A stretch of DNA of 64,000 bases from Thermoleophilum album (GTDB taxonomy: Bacteria > Actinomycetota > Thermoleophilia > Solirubrobacterales > Thermoleophilaceae). The position numbers were made by a program, and so were the translations under genes. Numbering within the stretch: the stretch's first letter is position 1; each line of letters begins with the position of its first letter. Shown one piece after another: positions 59,321 to 64,000 of this stretch. The stretch is taken from positions 134,382 through 198,381 of the forward strand of contig NZ_FNWJ01000002.1 of NCBI RefSeq assembly GCF_900108055.1, written 5' to 3'. The notes under the pieces are model-generated. The model had not been told where the DNA came from and did no database searches. It saw only the letters and a program-made list of their open reading frames with translations.

Positions 59321-61306
59321 GTGGCTGAGGCGTTCTTCGCGCAAGCGGCACCCTCGGCAGGCGGAGCGCCGCTCGACCAGCTCGCCGTCCTGGCGGCTGT
59401 CTACTGGGGCGGCAGCGCAGCCGTGATCGCGACTTGCGTGCGCTACCGGCGCGGGAAAGCGCGGCCGCTGCGTGTCGCAGGGCGTGTCGTAGGGCGTCTC
59501 TTCGGTCTCCCAGGGTGGTCGGCGCTGCCCGTGGCGATTGCGACCGTCGGTCTGCTCGCAGCGATGTGGGGTGGGATGTGGGACATCGGCTACCACATCG
59601 ACCAAGGGCGCGACACCGGCCCCCTCGGCAACCCCGCCCACTACCCGATGCTGTTCGGCATATTCGCCGCGTTCGCGGCGGGGGTGCTAGCGCTCGGCAC
59701 CGCCGACCAGCGCGACCGCGGACCCGCCTGGGTCCTGGCCGGCGGCGGCCGGCGCGGGCCCCTCGGCGGCGCGCTGTTGGCCGCCGCGATGCTCTTCGCT
59801 CTCGCCGCGCTCTCGCTCGACGACGTCTGGCACCGCATCTACGGGCAGGACGTAACGCTCTGGTCGCCGACCCACTTCGTCTTTCTCTTCTTCGGCGTGC
59901 TGAGCGTCGTCGGCATGCTCGTGCTCGTCCAGGAGGGCGCGGAAGCACGCGCCAAGCGCGCTTCAGCTGGCGTCGCTGGGCGGGACGAGAGCCGCGCGGT
60001 GGCGCCCACGTTGGCCGGCGCCCGCCGCTGGGCGCGCTGGTTCGGCGCTGCCCAGCGAGCGACGCTACTCGGAGGTCTTCTCTGCGGGCTCGAGCTGTTC
60101 CTCGCCGAGTACGACTACGGCGTTCCGCTCTACCGCCAGGTATGGCAGCCGCTCGTGCTCGCGCTCGCCGCAGCGTTCGTGCTGGTGGCGGCGCGCGCGT
60201 GGGTTGGGCGTGGCGCGGCGCTGGGAGCTGCCACGGCGTACGTCGCGGTGCGCGGCAGCGCCAGCCTGTTTGCTGGTGCGATGGGAGTGCACACGCCGAC
60301 GTTGCCGCTCTTTTTCGCCGAGGCACTAGCTGTCGAGGTCGTCGGGTCGCTGCTGCTTTCGCGGCGAGCGGTGCCCGCGCCCACGCGAACGGTTGGGTTC
60401 GGCGCCGTCGCCGGCGTCGTCAGCGCCGCGGCCGGCTTCGCCGCTGGCTACGGCTGGTCGCGCGTGGCGATGCCGCTGCCGTGGACAACCGCGCTGCTGC
60501 CGGAGGGGTTCCTGCTCGCCCTCCTCGGCGGCTGCGCCGGCGGCGTGCTAGGAGCGCTGTTCGCGGCATCGCTGCGCGGCGCTCTGCCGCGGCCGGCGCT
60601 GGCACGCGCAGGGTTCGCCGGGGCCGCGGCGCTGGCGGTGGGCGCCTGTGTGGCCGCCTCGCTGCGCACCGTGCCCGACGCCGTGGCGCGCGTCGAGCTT
60701 CGGCCGGTCGCAGGATCGAGTGGAGAGGCTTACGTGGTGGCGCGTCTCTCCCCAGCGGCGATCGCGGCCCAGCCGAACTGGTTGTACGTGCTCGCCTGGC
60801 AGGGCCGGCGCGACCGTGTGGTCGCGCCGATGGCGCGAGCGGCGGACGGCAGCTATCGCAGCACAAGTCCGGTGCCTCTGGCCGGAACCTGGAAGGCGGC
60901 GCTACGCCTGAACGCTGGTCGGGTGCGCGGGGCGGTGCCGTTGCGCCTGCCGGCCGACGCTGGGCTCGACGGCTCGCGGCGCTCGCTACCGGTGAGCTTC
61001 ACGCGCAGCCAACTCGAGCGGGCGATGCGCGACGCGGCCGGTGCGGCGCTGCCCGCTGCGCCCGTCTTCACCCGCGCCTTCGTGGGCGACGAGTGGATCT
61101 TCCTGCGCGAGGCACGCGGCGTTCCGCCCTGGCTGTGGCAGGCCGGCCTCGCCACGGTTCTGGGAGCCTGGGCGGCGATGGCGCTGGCGCTTGCACTTAG
61201 CCTAGGGCGGCTCGGTCGGCGCTTCGAGGCGCGCGGCGGAATGAGCAGCGGGGCGCGACCAGCCGGCAGGGGGCAGCTTCGGCACGCCGCGGCCCAGGCC
61301 ACTTAA
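59321..61306 (+). CDS. Large polytopic membrane protein of unknown function
   Basis: The protein has 661 aa from GTG 59321 (GGAGG about 8 bases upstream). About 12 membrane helices are visible to about aa 480; conserved-looking features are GMWDIGYHIDQGRDTGPLGN and LDDVWHRIYGQDVTLWSPTH, where histidines near helix ends could bind metal or haem. An extracytoplasmic beta-rich domain follows (about aa 470-620; LAGTWKAALRLNAGRVRG resembles FixH/CopC-like copper or oxidase-assembly domains), then a last helix. I do not recognise the family. Position next to a TetR gene suggests inducible expression. Confidence 0.7.
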   Translation: MAEAFFAQAAPSAGGAPLDQLAVLAAVYWGGSAAVIATCVRYRRGKARPLRVAGRVVGRLFGLPGWSALPVAIATVGLLAAMWGGMWDIGYHIDQGRDTGPLGNPAHYPMLFGIFAAFAAGVLALGTADQRDRGPAWVLAGGGRRGPLGGALLAAAMLFALAALSLDDVWHRIYGQDVTLWSPTHFVFLFFGVLSVVGMLVLVQEGAEARAKRASAGVAGRDESRAVAPTLAGARRWARWFGAAQRATLLGGLLCGLELFLAEYDYGVPLYRQVWQPLVLALAAAFVLVAARAWVGRGAALGAATAYVAVRGSASLFAGAMGVHTPTLPLFFAEALAVEVVGSLLLSRRAVPAPTRTVGFGAVAGVVSAAAGFAAGYGWSRVAMPLPWTTALLPEGFLLALLGGCAGGVLGALFAASLRGALPRPALARAGFAGAAALAVGACVAASLRTVPDAVARVELRPVAGSSGEAYVVARLSPAAIAAQPNWLYVLAWQGRRDRVVAPMARAADGSYRSTSPVPLAGTWKAALRLNAGRVRGAVPLRLPADAGLDGSRRSLPVSFTRSQLERAMRDAAGAALPAAPVFTRAFVGDEWIFLREARGVPPWLWQAGLATVLGAWAAMALALALSLGRLGRRFEARGGMSSGARPAGRGQLRHAAAQAT

Positions 61307-61387
61307 GGGGGGCAGCGCGGACGAGCGAGCCGCGTGCGGCGCGCTGCGCGCCGCACGCGCTCGCTCGCCGTTACCCTTCGCGCGACG

Positions 61388-63826
61388 GTGGAGGCACGCT
61401 ACGACCCGCACGCGATCGAGGCCAAGTGGCGCGAGCTGTGGGCGCGCGAGCGCACGTGGGAAGTCTCCAACGAACCTGAGGCGCGTCCGAAGCAGTACGT
61501 GCTCGAGATGCTCCCCTACCCCTCGGGGGAACCGCACATCGGGCATCTGAAGTGCTATTCGGTGGGCGACGCGGTCGCCCACTTCCGCCGCCGGCAGGGG
61601 TACCGCGTTCTGCACCCGATGGGCTACGACGCCTTCGGGCTGCCGGCCGAGAACCACGCCATCCGCACCGGCCAGCACCCGCGCGTATCGACCGAAAAGT
61701 CGATCGCCGAGTTCCGCCGGCAGTTCCACCGCTGGGGCGTCTCGATCGACTGGTCGCGCGAGTTCGGCACGCACGAGCCGAGCTACTACCGCTGGACGCA
61801 GTGGCTGTTTCTGCGTTTCCTCGAGCGCGACCTCGCCTACCGCCGCCAGGCGGCGGTGAAGTGGTGTCCGCGCGACCAGACAGTGCTCGCCAACGAACAG
61901 GTCGTCGACGGCCGCTGCGAACGGTGCGGCACTCCCGTCGAGGCGCGACAGCTCGAACAGTGGTTCTTCCGGATCACCGCTTACGCCGAGCAGCTTTTGC
62001 GCGACCTCGACGACCTTGACTGGCCCGAGCACGTCAAGACGATGCAGCGCAACTGGATCGGGCGCTCCGAGGGCGCGGAGGTCGTCTTTCGCTGCGATGA
62101 GCTCGGCATCGACTACCCGGTCTTCACGACCCGTCCGGACACGCTCTTCGGCGCGACGTTTTTTGTGCTCGCTCCCGAGCATCCCGACGTGCTCAAGCTC
62201 AACGACTCGCCCGAAGTGCGCGAGTACGTCAACCGCGCGATGCAGGCGTCGCACGAAGAGCGCGGGGCCGCCGACCGCCGCAAGACCGGTGTCGCGCTTG
62301 GCCGCTACGTGCGCAACCCGGTCAACGGCGAACTGATCCCGATGTTCGTCTCCGACTACGTGCTGATGGAGTACGGCACCGGCGCGATCATGGCGGTGCC
62401 CGCCCACGACGAGCGCGATCACGAGTTCGCGCGCGAGTTCGGGCTTCCGATCCGGGAGGTCATCAAGGGTGGTGAGGACGTCCAGCGCGAGGCCTACACG
62501 GGCGACGGCCCGATGGTCAACTCGGGACCGTTCGATGGCCTCCACAACCGCGAGGCGTACGAGCGGATCGTCGAATGGCTGGAGCGCGAAGGCAAGGGCC
62601 GGCGGGCCGTCAACTACCGCCTACGCGACTGGTTGATTTCCCGCCAGCGCTATTGGGGCTGCCCGATACCGGTCGTCTACTGCGAGCGCGAGTGCGGGAT
62701 CGTGCCGGTGCCAGACGAGCAACTGCCGGTCGAACTGCCCGACATCTCAGACTACGCGCCGAAGGGGCGCTCGCCGCTCGCAGCGGCCGAGGATTGGGTG
62801 CGTACGAGTTGCCCGCGCTGCGGGGGCGAGGCGCGGCGCGAGACCGACACCATGGACACCTTCGTCGACTCGTCCTGGTACTTCCTGCGCTACTGCGACC
62901 CGCGCAACGACCGCGCGCCCTTCGACCGCGCTGTCGTGCGGCATTGGATGCCCGTCGATCAGTACATCGGCGGGGTCGAGCACGCGATCCTGCACTTGCT
63001 CTACGCGCGCTTCTTCTGCAAGGCGCTTGCCGACATGGAGCTGCTCGACGTGCGCGAACCGTTCGCGCGGCTTTTTACGCAGGGCATGGTCACGCGCGAA
63101 GGGGCGAAGATGTCGAAGTCGAAGGGCAACGTCGTCAGCCCCCGCGATTACGTTGAGCGCTACGGGGCCGACACCGCCCGCACGTACGTGCTCTACATCG
63201 GGCCTCCCGAGCAGGACGCCGACTGGTCGGACGAGGGCATCGCTGGCATCCACCGCCAGCTCGCGCGGCTGTGGCGGGTAGCGCGCGAAGTCGCCGAGCG
63301 GACGCCGCCGAGCGCGGCGCCCAGCGGCGAGCCGACGCCCCTGTTGCGCAAGGCGCATTGGGCGATCGACAAGGTCACGCGGGACTGCGAACGGTTCGCT
63401 TTCAACACCGCGATCGCCGCGGTGATCGAGCTCGACAACGAGATCTACCGCTTCAAAGACGAGCTGATCGACACGCCCGAGGGCGCCTCGCAGCTGCGTT
63501 TCGCGGTCGCCACCGCCGGTTCGCTGATCTTCCCGTTCGCCCCGCACCTCGGGGCCGAGGTTTACGAGCTGATGACGGGGCGGCGGGTCTGGGAGGAACC
63601 GTGGCCGCAAGCCGATCCCGAACTGCTGCGCAGCGACCTCTTCGAGCTGGTCGTGCAGCTCAACGGTCGGCTCGTCGATCGCGTCGAGGCGCCCGCCGAT
63701 GCCTCGCGCGAGGAGCTCGAACGGATCGCTCGTGAGTCGCCGAAGCTACGGGCGCGGCTCGACGGCCGCGAGATCGTGAAGGCGATCGTGGTGCCGGGGC
63801 GGCTCGTCAACTTCGTAGTGCGGTGA
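61388..63826 (+). CDS. leuS: Leucyl-tRNA synthetase
   Basis: The protein has 812 aa; GTG 61388 is preferred to an upstream start at 61334 because it gives the family N-terminus EARYDPHAIEAKWRELW, and TACCCT lies 10 bases before it. HIGH-type motif PYPSGEPHIGHLKCYSVGD (about aa 42-60), the editing domain (about aa 215-410) with FTTRPDTLFGATFFVLAPEH, and KMSKSKGNVVSP (about aa 573) are all present. It charges tRNA-Leu. The C-terminus ends in the short IVVPGRLVNFVV domain. Confidence 0.97.
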   Translation: MEARYDPHAIEAKWRELWARERTWEVSNEPEARPKQYVLEMLPYPSGEPHIGHLKCYSVGDAVAHFRRRQGYRVLHPMGYDAFGLPAENHAIRTGQHPRVSTEKSIAEFRRQFHRWGVSIDWSREFGTHEPSYYRWTQWLFLRFLERDLAYRRQAAVKWCPRDQTVLANEQVVDGRCERCGTPVEARQLEQWFFRITAYAEQLLRDLDDLDWPEHVKTMQRNWIGRSEGAEVVFRCDELGIDYPVFTTRPDTLFGATFFVLAPEHPDVLKLNDSPEVREYVNRAMQASHEERGAADRRKTGVALGRYVRNPVNGELIPMFVSDYVLMEYGTGAIMAVPAHDERDHEFAREFGLPIREVIKGGEDVQREAYTGDGPMVNSGPFDGLHNREAYERIVEWLEREGKGRRAVNYRLRDWLISRQRYWGCPIPVVYCERECGIVPVPDEQLPVELPDISDYAPKGRSPLAAAEDWVRTSCPRCGGEARRETDTMDTFVDSSWYFLRYCDPRNDRAPFDRAVVRHWMPVDQYIGGVEHAILHLLYARFFCKALADMELLDVREPFARLFTQGMVTREGAKMSKSKGNVVSPRDYVERYGADTARTYVLYIGPPEQDADWSDEGIAGIHRQLARLWRVAREVAERTPPSAAPSGEPTPLLRKAHWAIDKVTRDCERFAFNTAIAAVIELDNEIYRFKDELIDTPEGASQLRFAVATAGSLIFPFAPHLGAEVYELMTGRRVWEEPWPQADPELLRSDLFELVVQLNGRLVDRVEAPADASREELERIARESPKLRARLDGREIVKAIVVPGRLVNFVVR

Positions 63827-63869
63827 AGATGCGCACCGGGGCCGGTCGCTCGCACCACGTGCGCCAGCG

Positions 63870-64000
63870 ATGACGCCGCGTCCCGCGATTTCGGTGATCG
63901 GTCCCGGCGAAGCGGCTGCGCGCGAGCTGTGGCTCGCCGAAGAAGCGGGGAAGCTGATCGCCGAGGGGGGCGCAGTGCTCGTTTGCGGCGGGCTCGGTGG
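63870..64000 (+). CDS. LOG-family/TIGR00725-like protein, partial
   Basis: The ATG at 63870 opens PAISVIGPGEAAARELWLAE and GGAVLVCGGLGG before the window ends. The IGPG and CGGLGG pattern matches the N-terminal Rossmann fold of TIGR00725/LOG-type nucleotide-binding proteins (cytokinin-activation or molybdenum-cofactor-carrier-like). Only 43 codons are visible. Confidence 0.7.
   Translation, partial: MTPRPAISVIGPGEAAARELWLAEEAGKLIAEGGAVLVCGGLG

Overview
The window is GC-rich chromosomal DNA from what looks like an actinobacterium, probably of the class Thermoleophilia. This is inferred from base composition, Arg/Glu/Leu-rich proteins, frequent GTG and TTG starts, and TANNNT promoter hexamers placed 6-11 bases before start codons, as in leaderless actinobacterial mRNAs. 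No 16S rRNA gene is present, so the assignment is not firm.

Layout. 1-7.0 kb (minus strand): a very large membrane-anchored GGDEF/EAL protein running off the left edge, an OsmC-like protein, a PduO-type cobalamin adenosyltransferase and a DUF1015 protein. 7.0-8.5 kb: tRNA-Pro and tRNA-Arg genes and a VOC-superfamily protein with a short-repeat insert.

8.7-23.8 kb (plus strand) is a defence island. It starts with a decayed type I methylase gene (hsdM) followed by a broken MNT/HEPN toxin-antitoxin pair, and it ends with a decayed type I restriction subunit (hsdR). Between them lie two intact operons separated by a second, different hsdM fragment. The first is DUF4338 (DruA-like)-NurA-HerA. The second is RadC-(UvrD-like helicase fused to a Cas4/RecB-like nuclease)-type III Mod-type III Res. 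Gene overlaps of 4 bases and gaps of 2-12 bases suggest that each operon is one functional unit. The Mod gene carries a central AT-rich block that looks like an exchanged target-recognition domain. No integrase or transposase was seen.

24-29.8 kb: a secreted GH15-like glycosidase divergent from a beta-helix protein, a small lipoprotein with a probable frameshift, UDP-glucuronate decarboxylase, a small unknown protein and tRNA-His. 30-33.5 kb: a Kef-type cation/proton antiporter converging on RNase D and a beta-hydroxyacid-dehydrogenase-like protein.

33.5 kb to the end is core housekeeping on the plus strand: tig-clpP-clpX (protein folding and turnover), an MBL hydrolase, valS-folC, a zinc-ribbon membrane protein, ndk-maf, the rod-shape cluster mreB-mreC-mreD-mrdA-rodA, rng, rplU-rpmA-obg, proB-proA-nadD-rsfS, tRNA-Ala and leuS, ending in a partial LOG/TIGR00725-type gene. 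Between tRNA-Ala and leuS a TetR regulator is divergent from a large unknown membrane protein, with a clean 24-bp palindromic operator between them.

The strongest candidates for undescribed biology are the two defence operons and their nesting inside a dead type I restriction locus.
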